Assembly (NCBI RefSeq): GCF_001522545.3
Contig: NC_031770.1
Coordinates: forward strand, 19,595,491 to 19,659,490
From: Parus major
Taxonomy: Eukaryota > Chordata > Aves > Passeriformes > Paridae
DNA: 64,000 nucleotides
Reading direction: 5' to 3'
Both the position numbers and the translations under genes were made by a program. Below are positions 1 to 12,001 of this stretch, piece by piece. How positions within the stretch are numbered: the first letter of the stretch is position 1; each line of letters opens with the position of its first letter. The notes beneath the pieces are model-generated. The model worked only from the letters and a program-made list of their open reading frames with translations, had not been told where the DNA came from and did no database searches.

Positions 1-2655
1 TCATTTCGAGTTCCCAATTGATGTTTGTTTTTATTTAAAATGTCTGTAAGGGTAACTGTTCAGAATGTACTATCCAAGATAATAGCATTAACTGGCATGG
101 CTGCAAAATCAATAATAGTAACAAAAATATACCTCTACTGATTAAGAGTGACATAAAATAAATTTGTTAACTGAAATGGATGTAGTCAACAGTTTAAACA
201 CGTGTCTTAAATAGTGTAATGCAATTCATAGTTCTTATTTTAACTTTTAGTTAATTTTTTAAAAGAACCTTTGAAAATATATATTGCATTTCCCTGCTTA
301 TAAAAAGACAAGCCAAACTGAGGTAGAAAAGCATTTAATTTCCTCTAATAGAGCTCCCACCTGCAAAAATAAACTTGATAACAAAACTGTGGTGTACTTC
401 ACCTAAAGAAAGTAATTGAAATTGGTAATTCATAAACTATAGACTAGCTTTGAAGGACAGGTCTTTGTCATCAGGCTTCATGAGAAACAGCAGAGCAGAA
501 ATAAAAATAGATCATTGACCAAAAATATCCTTTTCCAGCTGGGTCATTTAAAGAACTGTCCTTTTTTTTTTTTTTTTTTTTAGGCATAAATACAGCTGAT
601 TCCAAAACTACCCCAAAAAGGGGTCTAACTCTAGAGGTTAAATACTCTGGAGGGTTTTGCTGCTGTTTGCTTGCTTTGGATTTTTTTTTTTTAAATTTTT
701 TTTTTAGAGCAGGAGTGGTTATGGGGAGAAAGAAATGTGATTTCCAAAAATGTAAAGCCCGGAATAGGATCTTTGAGTCAGGTATACAAGAATACATCCA
801 CCAAACTGTGGGCATGTCACATCCAAACCCAGTAGATGTAGCTTCTTGAAGTCTTCTCTGACTCATGAGGTTTGGATTTGGCACATAAATCCAGATGTGT
901 GGGCCACATACGCATTAACTTACTAAAGCTAATTATTAGTGACTGTCAGATAAGAAGGAACTGAATGAGAGCACCTTGGGCACTCAGCATCATCATAAAT
1001 ACACAGATCAAGCTGATTTTCACCTCATTTGAGGGGAAAATTAAGAGACTTTGCCATTCATTTCGAGCTGCTTGGAGATACTGCAGTTGAGATGGGATTC
1101 TTATGTATATTGGGGGGGTTATTTCTATATATACAGTTAAAAATCATGGAAATGCTCTGTTTTTGTAGATTTATTTTCTATTTTCCATTTAGCTGTGAGG
1201 ATAGGACAGGTAAGAAATACAATGACCCCATGTGGGTAGAGAGGGCACTGAGGAAGTGATTTTCACTGTGCAAGGACAGGGGGTCAGCTGGAATTTAGCT
1301 ACGAGGATGCTGTGCAGGTACACATCGCACAATGTCCTCGTGTCTCAGCATGCCAGAAAAAGGCTGAGGAGCAGAGGAATGGGTAGCCACCCCTTGAATG
1401 TGGGTGGCCAAAAGCAGGGGCTGCAGGAGAGGCTCCCCATGGATGTGCATGTGGCATGTACTGACGTGCATCTCTGAACGGGCACCTGCGCTTGCCACAG
1501 CCCCTTGGAGCTTTGCACCATCCCAGGGAAGCCCAGCAAGAGCTAACTAAAGTTGTGCACTGCAACACAAGCACTCTGACATTCAGCGAAGTCAGGTCTT
1601 CAACTTCTGTGAACAGCTTTTGCTCCAGTGGGGGCTATTTGTTCATGCCAGCTACTTGTTCTGGCTCCCAAATTAAATAAAAGTTTGGCAAAACTTTGCT
1701 TGTGTCCCGTTCATGCAGTGGCATTTCACAGGAAAGACACATCTAGGAGACTACTACAGATGCTTCAGATTTGTTTAAAATGTTTATAAATTCTGCCTCT
1801 AAAAATTATTTTAACACATAGGCGCAGCTTGGAGCACGGATATAAAACTAAGTATTGACAAGAGACAAAAAATTATGAAGATTCTAGTTCAGGACTATCA
1901 GAGATAATGATACCTAAACACCTTAACCTCAAACTCATTAGTCTCACATATCTCAATCAATATGGATTCTCTCAGAAATCAATTTTCAGCAGCAAATATG
2001 ATTGTTAAATAATTCACAAGTTACAGGCCTTCAGGCAAGAAGAGGTTAGAGAAGCAGAAGGAAGTGGTGATCTTGACCTGAGATGTGATTTCAATTAAAT
2101 GAGGAGAGCATCTGTAAAACACAGTTTTATGTTCAAGGTGTCAAACTGTTTAGAGAAAAGAGGATTACAGATGTAAATTGGAGTCTAAGGTATTTAAAAC
2201 ACATTCTTATTTTTCATACATTAGCAGAAAGAATTGATCAGCAAGGAATGTGCCATTTTTAGACATCCCAGCCAGTACTACTGGCATAATTTCCTTTGTT
2301 TATTTGCTTTTGCTTTTCATCAGTCTTTATTTCACAGCTAATTTATTATGCAGTCTCAGTGAAAGGCAGAAGTGGTAGAAAACTTCTGGAGATTCTCTCA
2401 GATCTTTTCTGAACATTCTGAATATTTCTCAACAAAGGCATAGGAGTTTGTGCTTATTATAAATTTTACTTTCTCATGTCTGCCTGGTTCCATACATATG
2501 TTTTCATATTTACTATTAGATGAATGACAATTCTTAACAGAAACATTATTTTAGGGATGGGAAGTTCAGCTTAGTGGGATGGTACTACCACTTCAGCACT
2601 TTTCTCAGGGCCTTATCATGACTACTGCAGCCCATGGAAAGATTTGTATTGATCT
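1..2655. other. AT-rich non-coding stretch, no gene recognised
   Basis: No exon, RNA gene or intact mobile element is visible. The open frames are short, overlap on both strands, and have no recognisable domain. One frame of 137 codons on the minus strand reads through the 20-T run at 562-581 and so carries a lysine homopolymer, which is an artefact of composition. A mildly GC-richer patch lies at about 1250-1640. Intergenic or intronic DNA is the simplest reading. Confidence 0.6.
562..581. repeat. poly(T) homopolymer, 20 T
   Basis: An uninterrupted run of 20 T, followed about 100 bases later by two shorter T runs (about 680-705). No adjacent sequence is recognisable as a SINE, LINE or retrocopied mRNA, so it is called only as a simple repeat. 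Its length is likely to vary between individuals and assemblies. Confidence 0.9.
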
Positions 2656-2659
2656 GCTG

Positions 2660-2740
2660 AATCTTGGATCTGACTCTAATTATGCTTGTGTAAATTTGGA
2701 GTTACATCACTGAAGTTAATGGTATAATAACTATATTAGA
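2660..2740. mobile_element. Relic of a palindromic amniote MITE-like repeat (tentative)
   Basis: The stretch holds the phrase TGTAAATTTGGAGTTACATC followed by ACTGAAGTTAATGG. I recognise this as a decayed form of a common amniote repeat built on 'gtgtaaatctggagtaac...ctgaagtcaatgg'. The two halves of that repeat are inverted copies of each other, which fits a non-autonomous DNA transposon. Only part is left, and no target-site duplication can be made out. The identification rests on recalled consensus phrases, so a repeat-library search is needed to name the family. Confidence 0.4.
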
Positions 2741-5700
2741 TTAATTCAAATATTCATATTCAGGCGCTGAATTAGTCTGATTTGTAGTTTAGTTGTGATG
2801 TCCATAGAAACAAGTTGTAGTTTTAACACAATTTAGAAATCATAATTTAATTAAAAATATTTACTAACCTAATTATTTCTATACCAGACATCTCTTTGAA
2901 GTAATTATAATGATACATTTTAATCTGATGTTATCTGTATTCTGCCAGGGATTTTTCAATGGGCATAATTTGGATAAATATCAAGCACTCCAAATGCATT
3001 TGAATTCAGCCCAGGTCAATAATGGTATTACTGTCTGAAGGCCCTCGATGGGTTTAGTCAGATGAGCTGGTGAGCTTATTCCAGTTTTGACAGCACTTAG
3101 ATGCTCTGATGTCAGATACCAGCATCACAATTCAAGTAGGTGGAAGAATTGCTGTGAAAAGGTACCTTTAGGGAGGCACACCCGAGGCTTTTGTACAAAA
3201 AACTAAGTTAATTCCTAGCCTTTCAAGTGAGCTGAGCTAAGGTTTGGAGTTACCATGCATGAGACAAAGCTTGAGTCCCACACATGTTTTTAATTTCTTT
3301 TCAAAGCACCCCACTCCTCGTGGTTGGCTGTCAGCCTTTCACCTGCACAAAGTTTCAGTTACATCAAAACTAAAGAGAAGGAGAAGGAAAAAAAAATGGA
3401 AGAAATCCCAACAATGAACCTTTACCTCCAGATCTTAGAAATGCTGAATAAGTTCACCATTTCTAAGATCATTCAAAACATGAAAAAAAAAACCTACTTT
3501 TTAAAATTCTTCCACTGTCTGTTAATTTTTTTCAATCCTTTTCTCTGATAGCAGATGCATGGAAGAGTGAAGGGCTCTGGTTTTCTCTGCTGTGGATAAT
3601 GAGTGAATTGTGGGAAGAAGTGAAAGGCAGCACCTGGCTGCTCCTGAGAGGAGGGACAACACTAAGTAAGATCATAGAGATAGTTTTGTTATGTAGTGAT
3701 GGGAGTGAAGGCTCGAGCCTCTTTTCTGTGTCAGATTACTGTGAAAACAGTAAATTTGTACTCATGAGTAGGGTCATGGTCTGAGCTCATGTCCAGGAAA
3801 GTAAAAGAGGGATCAGGAATGGGGTTGATGTTTAATGCTATGGAATTACAGCCAACCACCTAAAAGGGATTTCAGCCAAAAATGGGCTAAAGTGAAGTGG
3901 AAAAAGGTGTAACATATCCTTATGTTACTCTTCATTTCCGTGTTGTTGTTTTGTGTTGAATGAACTTTGTTTTTAAAAATATATTTTGAAATGTGATTAG
4001 TGGTGAATGTCAGTGAAATTTATTGTACTGTTAAAATCCTATTGGGTCTTTGTTTATGAAATGTATTTTCCTGCATTTGAGGTTTAGGGAGGCTTGATAA
4101 TGAGTCTGTGAAGATTCATGGCCCCTTTTCTGCAGCTTAATTTAGGCTCTATATCAAATATGTAAAAGAACATTATATCTTCCTGCAGCCTGTGTGTGTG
4201 ATACATTTTGTATTATTTCCCTGCCAATGTTATTTCTTTTACAAATGCAGAGATGGAAAATGGTGACAAACTGGCAAGCTTTGCTTTCTGTTATTTTCTG
4301 AGCTAGGAAGAGTAAATCTGAAAGCTGCTGTGGCTATAAGTTTTATTAAGTGAGACATGTGCCCATGGTCACATGCTCACTGAAGATTGCATTATTCTTG
4401 ATTTAAAGAGTTAGTGGGCAGGCAGCAGTGCAGTTTGTGCAGGGGGTCCAGAGGTCCACCATCTCTGCTGCCAGCTGAGACCTTCCCCCTTGCAGGGTAG
4501 GACACCTGAAGATAAACGTCCCCGTTGGAAAGCGGCATGGTGCCCCCAGCCATATGGCAGTGACCTGACAGAGAGCTTTATTTAGCTGTAGAGGTGTAGC
4601 TGAGGGATACTCTCGTCCTTGACTGTAATGAGCTTGGGAGGACGGTGATTACAGTGGAAAGGTGTGACTTAGGTTTCCACAGAGTTGGTCCGATCTCCTC
4701 CTCGTTCTGCTGACTTTCCGTGCTGCCATCTGTCAGTGCAGAGAGGCTCGGGCACGGTAGGATTGGTCCCCAGGTGATTTTGGTCTGTTGCTCCAACGCA
4801 GCACATCTCTTCCAGGGAGGTGTTGCTGTACCTGATTTAGGGAAACACCATGTATTGATCTGTTCCATAATTTAGGAGGATCTTTAATGGATGTTTTCCT
4901 TATACAGTGGATTATTTCCCTCTCAATGCTCAAATCCTGCCCAAGATCCAGGTCCACCAAGGGTGACACATAAGTGTCTCTGGACACAATGGCTACCAAT
5001 TCTTCAAATATCCTCTCTACTAACTTGGCCAAATGACTGTCTGGCCACAAGAAGGAGAAAGATTTCTGAGGGGTGGATATATAGGGAGAGTACAGCAAGC
5101 TGTTTCCATTTGTTACAGGAGTATCCTTAAGCACAAGAGAAGGGCATTGTTTCCTGCACATGTAATTCAGTGTAATTGAAATTAGAACCCTGCCCCAGCA
5201 GTCTGTAAAGAAACTGATAAAGATCAATTTTGTTTCCAAAAACTGAAATACCACAAATTGACCTCCTCTTGCTTACACAATAGAAACTCTGAGTAATCCC
5301 ACTGAAGGCTGAGGAGTGATGTATGTAAAATTCTTGTTCTGTGATCAAGCCCCAAAGCCTTTGCAGGTGAAAGCTTTAATTTGCTGGCATCTTTTGGATT
5401 GATAGGAGCAGTTGGGGAATGAATCCATCAACACCATCTCTGAGATCTCCAGAAGCCACACGTCCCTGTTTTGAATTGTTCTGAGTTGTGTCTTTGAATC
5501 CTACTTCTGCTATGTTTGAGATGTCGTTTAGCCAGAAAAAACCCAAATCTTCAGGGCCAAGTTTTCCTTTCAGCTGTGTCCTGGGATGTCAAGAGAACAA
5601 AGCTTTGTTAATTGTTCCTCATTCAGGATGCATAGCATGGCATTATAATACTCAAACAATATTCATTAGGCAAAACAATTGCAATAATTATCTTATAAAA

Positions 5701-7417
5701 AGTCAGGCAGGGTAATTTCTTTTAAAATGAGGATAATCTCCAGAGGAGATTCTGCTCTAGTTTTGTTTTTGTTTGTTTATTTTTGACTGAATGGTTTTAA
5801 ATAGAAATTACTTAGGTGTCAATGACCTCTGGGTTCAATTGAATTAAGACATTTAAATTAAGTTTAAGCAATATTGGTATTTTCTGGGAGGTAGAAAATG
5901 GTGTATAGGAAACATGCTGCAAATTTTGTAGTGAAGCAATGGCCAAAAATCAGATGGTAGAGTGGTTTTAAGCGTTTCAGTAAGGCCCTTGAAATTTGGA
6001 AAATGAGATCTTATCTTAACCATCCTGAGGATTTTGATGCTTTGTGACATGACTGGGGTTTTTTTGTTCATCTGTGGGGACTCATACAGGACATGAAAAA
6101 CAGCAATAGCATTGCTCCTCCTTAATTTCTTTTGCTTCCCACTTCTAATGTCATTCCCAAGTTCTAGCAAAGTCCTGTACCTGGGTATTATTATACACGA
6201 TCAGCACAGAAGATGGGCATGCCAGTAGCTAAGTATTTAAAGAATCAAATGGTCATTTTTATGGAACACTGTGATAATTATCCTTCAAAAATCAGGAGCA
6301 TTTCTAGCAAGCCAAAGTTCTTCTTCTTTGGATTCAGTACAGTAGTTTCCAGAAGACACCAATAGTACTGTGAGATTAATTCAATACACAGATGCAGCTC
6401 CAATTGATCTTTCTGATGTCATTGCCTTAAATTATTATAGGATACAACTAGGAAATAGATTTAGAATATATATGAACAAGAGCATGATCCAGGAGTATTT
6501 CTCCTCATTCTAATAATAACTTGGACCAAATCTTTGCTTTGAGAAATCTGACTTTATTTCAGTTTTCAAAAGATGGAATTTTAGTTTTTAATTTTAGTGA
6601 AGGGGGTGGGTTGTAGCAAGAAGATTGATCACTGACAGAGAAGGCTAGGAGCTGATCTGATCATATTGTATTCAAATTCATGAATAATTTTCACTTGTAC
6701 GAATTGCCCATTGGAGTCCGTAGCATTTCTTATGTGAGACAGGATCACTCATGCAAATAAAGGTTTACAGGGTGAGGATGTAGCTTGTGTTATTACAGGG
6801 TCATTTCCTGATACAGTCTTGCTTTTTTTACTTCTTACTCACTAATTTTGTGGGTTCTATTCTTCTGGCAGAAGAGATTGTTGCATCTTTAGTAATGGAG
6901 CTTATTATTCTTTTTAATATTTGAATTATATCTGAAAAAGCTTGAAGGTGTATCCATTTCTTTAGGAGCATTAATATTAAAAGATGCTACAGCCTTTGAG
7001 TTATACTATGTATACTTTTAAAATAATTTTGTCATTTTTCCCCTCTGGCAACTGAAGCCTTTAACCTTACAGGAATCTAATTTACAGTGACACCACAGTC
7101 TTTTCAAAGGCAATATTATTATGTGACTGATACTGAAATGGTACAGTCAAAAATAAGCAGAAATTATTAAAGTAAGGCAGACCTGACTTGGAGAGCAAGG
7201 GCCATGTTCTGCTTGCATTACTTGAACAAGAAGTCCCCTTGCATCTCATTCAGGTGTGCAGCAGTAGCTTAAACCCAGGAAAAAACTCCCATGAAGTCAC
7301 CATTGTGACCAAGGCTGGAATCTGAGACAGAATCATGCATGTGTATGTAGAGGGAGGAAGAGATTGTGCAGAATATTCATTTAATTTGAATATGTATAGG
7401 AAGTGAATGAAAGTGTT
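2741..7417. other. AT-rich non-coding stretch, no gene recognised
   Basis: Only short scattered frames are present. The longest is 173 codons at 4733-5254 on the minus strand. It is crossed by other frames on both strands and has no domain I recognise. The patch at 4430-4830 is somewhat GC-richer. The one structured feature is the inverted repeat at 3431-3470, listed separately. Confidence 0.55.
3431..3470. repeat. Perfect 13-bp inverted repeat, 14-nt spacer
   Basis: The left arm GATCTTAGAAATG (3431-3443) is exactly the reverse complement of CATTTCTAAGATC (3458-3470), with a 14-nt spacer. Pairing stops cleanly at both ends. The stem is too short for a typical animal microRNA precursor. Confidence 0.85.
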
Positions 7418-7490
7418 GGGCCAAATCCTGCTCTCATTCACATTAATGCAGCCCCACAACGTCTGCTGAGGTTAGAATTTGATCTGACAT
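7418..7490. mobile_element. MITE-like relic fragment (tentative)
   Basis: The stretch opens with GGCCAAATCCTGCTCTCATT and ends near GAATTTGATCTGAC. This resembles the paired ends ('ggccaaattctgctctcatttacac' and its complement) of a palindromic amniote repeat family. The centre is not conserved. The match is partial and recalled by eye. Confidence 0.35.
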
Positions 7491-9300
7491 TAGCACAAAC
7501 TAACTTTTTCATTTGCCAGATTCTTATTTGCTCACAGCGTGTGGCCAGCCAGAAATATAAATAAATCAAATCTGTTTCTAGGAAAATTCCAGCAACCCTT
7601 TGAAACTTTCCTTCTTTGCATTACAAGAAAAGAAGGGGTAGAAAAAAGGGGAGAGGATGGAGGGTTACATAAATGAGAGCAGGTGCGGTCGTGCAGAAGT
7701 AACTATTCAGCATATGTAAGTGCAGTTGGAAAATCATTGTCTTGCAGAGAATACTTGAAATTGGTCCCTAATGGCCTTGGTTTTTGTCATATGGTCTTGA
7801 TTATCAGGCTAAAATTGCATTGCCGATGCCTTTAGTGTGAACGAGATGGATGAATAATTATTACGTGCGCTGAATACCTCTCTGGGAGGAGGAACCAGGA
7901 CATCCCTTGGTCACCACAGCTACCATTTCACCTTGCTGTCAAGAAAACTGCAAGTGGCCAATTCATCACCTCTTTACTGTTCTTAAAATATATGTTTATA
8001 GCAATAACTGCTCATACCTGCACTAAGAATGGGCAATGCAAAACATCAGCGTTGTGAGGAATAGCTGTGATAGTTATTTTTGGGACTCAGGGTGTGCAAG
8101 CCCTAAGTGCCTTGTCCTGTTTGTAAAGATCTTGCTTTGTGTTTGTGCATATCTCTGTGACTATATTGAGGAGCAAAATGAATTTCTAGTAAATAAAACA
8201 AGCACGTACAAGATACCCCAAATTAGTTTTGGCATCTGTTCAGAAATTAGTTGACATCTTTTTCCATTTTAGCAGTTAAAAAAGGGGCTCTCGTCCTGCC
8301 TTACTGCCTACCTTTGTCTCCATTACTAGTTAGTAACACAGTAACAGAAGTGGTCATAATGAGGTTAACAGGAATCTTTTTGCTAGCACTGAGTCTCTGT
8401 GTATTGAAATGCTCACTGCACTCCCCACTGGGCTCTCCACAGAAAGGGAGATGTGATGATGGTAAGTCAGAATAACTGAGATCCATGAGCAGGGTCACAC
8501 TCATTGGTCATCACCTGGATATTTACATTAACTCATGGTTGGGTATGACTGCTGCTCACTCTCTGGGCAATCCTTTGCAATTCTGGCAATTAGCTGTGGG
8601 GTCCACTGGTTCCTAAATGATGCAGGTTGAGCTACAAACAGAGCACAACAGCCTGTGTTTCCTCTTGGCATCTGATCAGAAGGATTGCATGTGTCCAGGG
8701 TACAAGTGTTTCAGGACAAGATTTCCGGTGTCTGCAGTTTTTTCTAATTAATTGTGTGTTACCATTTGCCATTAAAACCCTAATGAAGTGCCTAAAAACA
8801 GTTTTGATTAAATAATCAGAAAATCACCACAACTATTCAAATCTACTGATTATCTCCTACCAGTTGTTTCAGCAGTGACTGCCTATTACGGACCTAAAAA
8901 AATATGTGTAGGTTATATTTGAAGAAAATAAAGATAAAGGTAATAAAACCCCCACATTTAAGAGAATGGATTTTAACCATGGTTTAGTATCTTCTATCAA
9001 ATTCTCCAAATATTCATCCTGCATGACTAAATTAATTGTTTTGAAACATTTCCCTTGAACTTCCATGTTCTTTTATGTCTGTACTCAAGTCTGCTGCATC
9101 CCTGCACTCACAAAAATGTGTAAAGTTAAAATTTGATCCAGTGATCTGGATGATGACCGATCAAATCAATATCTGAATTAAACCTGAAGAGAAGACTGAA
9201 ATAAAGCACAAACTCAATTTTCAGTTTTCTCTCATTAGCTATCCCAGGTTGTCGGGCCCAAGGTAAGGTGGATTTCTTGTTCCCCAGAGTACCAAAAATA
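7491..9300. other. Non-coding stretch, no gene recognised
   Basis: AT-rich DNA without a convincing exon. A short passage at about 7800-7880 keeps several CpGs and TAAT cores in a CpG-poor setting, so it could be a conserved non-coding element, but this cannot be tested from a single sequence. Short frames at 8036-8475 carry leucine- and cysteine-rich translations with no family resemblance. Confidence 0.5.
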
Positions 9301-9366
9301 CCTGAAGAAAAATCAAGTGACCTGCCTAAAGTAAGGCAGAGCAGGATGTGAGGATAAGTACCCAGC
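9301..9366 (+). mobile_element. MIR-like core-SINE relic (tentative)
   Basis: The phrase TCAAGTGACCTGCCTAAAGT, then GGCAGAGCAGG and a terminal GTACCCAG, follows the order of the 3' half of MIR-type SINEs ('gttaagtgacttgcccaaggtcacacag...ggcagagccaggaatagaacccag'), with internal deletions. It is very worn, so the family cannot be fixed. Orientation is forward relative to the MIR consensus. Confidence 0.4.
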
Positions 9367-11593
9367 CAGGCTGCTGGGTAACCCATGAGCAGCAAACTTT
9401 GGGTAGCAGCCTGCCCCCCTTGTCTTTCTAAACCCAATATGACAGGTGTTGCTCTAGTGGAACTGAACCACTGGCTAATCAAATCACCTGAAGGAAGATC
9501 TGATGGTGAAAAACAGATGTTCTGATTTTTTCAGAGATGTGGTCTATCCACTTAGGTAGGATTCAAGTGGTCTGAATCTTCTCCATGGAACCTCATTGAT
9601 TTCTGTTGATATTGATTTGCATTGGAGCAGCCTCTGGCTTTTTTGAAGTGCCTTCTTAAATGGCTTAATCTCTTTAGATAGTGGACATCAGACTTAATCT
9701 GGGACTGTGATGGAATTTTTTTTGAGATTGGAGATTTTGGCTCTCACAAAGGTCTTGTACTCCTTCTGTATCATGCAGTGTTGCAAAAGGTCATGCATTT
9801 CATAATGTTTTCCCCTGCAATCACTGAGCTGCTGCAGGGTGTTGCCAGAGGTCACAGCTATGAGGGTGTCAGGAGTTCCTGGCTGTCCACACGCGTGACT
9901 TCCTGAACAGGCTGTGGTAAACTCAAACTGTGCTGCTCACTGAAAATTACTGGAGCCATCCTGCTATAAATTCCAGCCATAGACATCAGGGATGTTATTA
10001 TGTAAAAGGATGCTATTGATATTTTAAAAAAAAACAAGAAAAAAAAACCATAACAAACAACATTAAAAAACCTAGATGCTAAAATTTGGTAGTTTATCAT
10101 GTCTCAGGGTTTTCTTTTAACTTTCTTCTCTAATTGAAAAAGCTAAATTGATTGAAGCAGTTGAGCCCTGATTTAGCTTTTAAAAAAAGAAGCAGAATCT
10201 AAAAATGGCACAGCGAAGCAATGCTGAAATGCTATCACAAGCTCTTGAGATCGATAAGCTAGGAGAAAAAAAGGAAGAAGAAAAGTTTTTGAGTGACAGT
10301 GTAAAAATGGGAAATTTAAATACATCTATATCGTTGCATTTTGCTCCATTGTGGATTGCATAAAATACACTTTGGCAGTGTGTTTTCATGCAATCTACAA
10401 GGTGATCTGTTAGTAACACTGAATTTGTGTTTATCTTCCAAATTGTAAACTACATTTATAGCAATATTTCTATATTAAGGTATTAAATGCCAGAAGTGCT
10501 ACCTAAGCTAAACTTTACCAATATAACTCAAAATGTAGTTTGTAGCACTATAAATAGTAACATTGATATTGACACTTACAGCAGCATCTGACTCCCTGGA
10601 AAGCTGTTTCTGATGCTAAATGAAAATGCAGGGAGCTGACAGTGTATTTATACATACCAGGGTGTACAAATAGTACTTCGTAGTTCTCATTGTTGAAATT
10701 CCCTTGTGCTAAAGGGTATTTAAATATTTAGTGGAATTGCCAAATATTACAATTTAAAAAAACAATGTTTGCATGTATATTAGATACATGTTATTACTAT
10801 TTATAATAATACTAACCTCATGAATAAAAATATTAAACAACAGGCATAATGGCTGTTACCTGTAATTGGAGACTGATCATTCATGATGGTCTTTCACTTT
10901 GTTCCTTGCCTGTTTTTTTTGGAGTCTTCTGGGTTTTTACTAGAGGTCTTCTCACTTCTCTGAAACATCTGGAAATCACAACCACAGCTGTTGACTTCCC
11001 CAAACCCTCCTTTAATTGAAGGGTCTGTGATAGGGAGCCACTTAATGGCTTCACCTCTCCTCCTGAAGCACACAGAGCAGCTGCTGCATGCAGAACTTTC
11101 TCTTGTTTAAAGAAAGAAGGAGCAAGTGGGGTCATCAATTGATCAAAATCCTGTTTTTGACTATTCTGAAAGTTATAAAAAGTTAATCCATTTTTTCCAT
11201 TATTTTAATTTAGAATAACATCTGACAAGTTAGATAATTTAAGAAGTTTTTAATTCACTTTTGCCTCATTTTAGGCATTAGCTCAAAGTTCTCACTTTGG
11301 ACCTCAGAAACACAAGCCCAATTCCTTTTTCTTTCTTGCAGGTCTTGAGCTCTGTTCTCAAGAGAAAACCCTATGCACTGTGTGTGTCTGAAAAGGAAAA
11401 TTTCTGAAGATTGCATATAACAATCTATCTAACATGCAACTTCTAAAAAAAGTATCTGCTGAAATGCAAAATTAATTATTCTCTGTCTTTTGCGCTGACA
11501 TTTTTACTTGCAGTCTGTGGCATAAAAGGGTTTATGTAATTTTTGGCTACATTACACATGCTGAGTATGACAAGGATGATGTTTTGTGGTTTA
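9367..11593. other. AT-rich non-coding stretch, one small open frame
   Basis: No annotated-type gene is visible. A 52-codon ATG frame lies at 10205-10363 on the plus strand and is listed separately. A/C-rich low-complexity DNA at 10024-10065 is the complement of the G/T-rich type seen elsewhere in the window. A pyrimidine tract ending in TTGCAG at about 11320-11341 has splice-acceptor form, but no long frame follows it. Confidence 0.5.
10205..10363 (+). other. Small open reading frame, 52 codons, unproven
   Basis: An ATG in good context (A at -3, G at +4) opens a 52-residue frame ending in TAA at 10361. The translation starts MAQRSNAEML and has a charged middle rich in lysine and glutamate. 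It has no signal peptide, membrane segment or known domain. The bases are purine-rich through the middle. Frames this long occur often by chance in AT-rich DNA, so this is recorded only because its composition looks more protein-like than its neighbours. Confidence 0.15.
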
Positions 11594-11690
11594 GAGTTCT
11601 AGGTTTTATTCTCAGCACTCCTAGAGAATCACTGCAAGTATGGACAAGTTTATTTACTGTCTTGTTTTCCTCATTTCTAAATTACCTGTG
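11594..11690 (-). mobile_element. MIR-like core-SINE relic, reverse orientation
   Basis: Reading forward, TTCTAGGTTTTATTCTCAGC, then ATCACTGCAAGTATGGACAA, then TTTTCCTCATTTCTAAATTA reproduce in order the reverse-complement hallmarks of MIR-type SINEs ('ggttctattcccagc...tcactgtgtgaccttgggcaagtcacttaac...cagtttccccatctgtaaaat'). Divergence is high, as expected for an element older than the radiation of modern birds. No tail or target-site duplication survives. Confidence 0.55.
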
Positions 11691-11953
11691 ATTGTTTCCT
11701 TTGATGATACCTTACATAAGCATTATGTATTTTGGATTAGTGTGGCCTCATGAGAGGTGCTTCAAAGTATAAACTATTTTATCTAAGGTGGATATGTTTA
11801 TTATGTGTGCATGATGTGAATGTGTACTTATGAATATGTTTTAGAAGCATTATATGCATTGTAAGTTTATCTAGGTTTATGATGCATGTATACTATGGTA
11901 AAGAACACCAAATGAAATTCCTTTGCTTGGATGGTAAGTACCACACCATAGTG

Positions 11954-12001
11954 TTCCCTTTTAAAAGGGAATGTTTTAAAAGGCAGTAATGTTTTAAAAG
12001 G
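11954..12001. repeat. 18-bp perfect palindrome plus 13-bp direct repeats
   Basis: TTCCCTTTTAAAAGGGAA at 11954-11971 equals its own reverse complement. It runs straight into two direct copies of ATGTTTTAAAAGG (11971-11983 and 11989-12001), giving an 18-bp period. The TTTTAAAAGG core therefore occurs three times in 48 bases. This could be a local duplication series or a clustered binding site. Confidence 0.85.
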
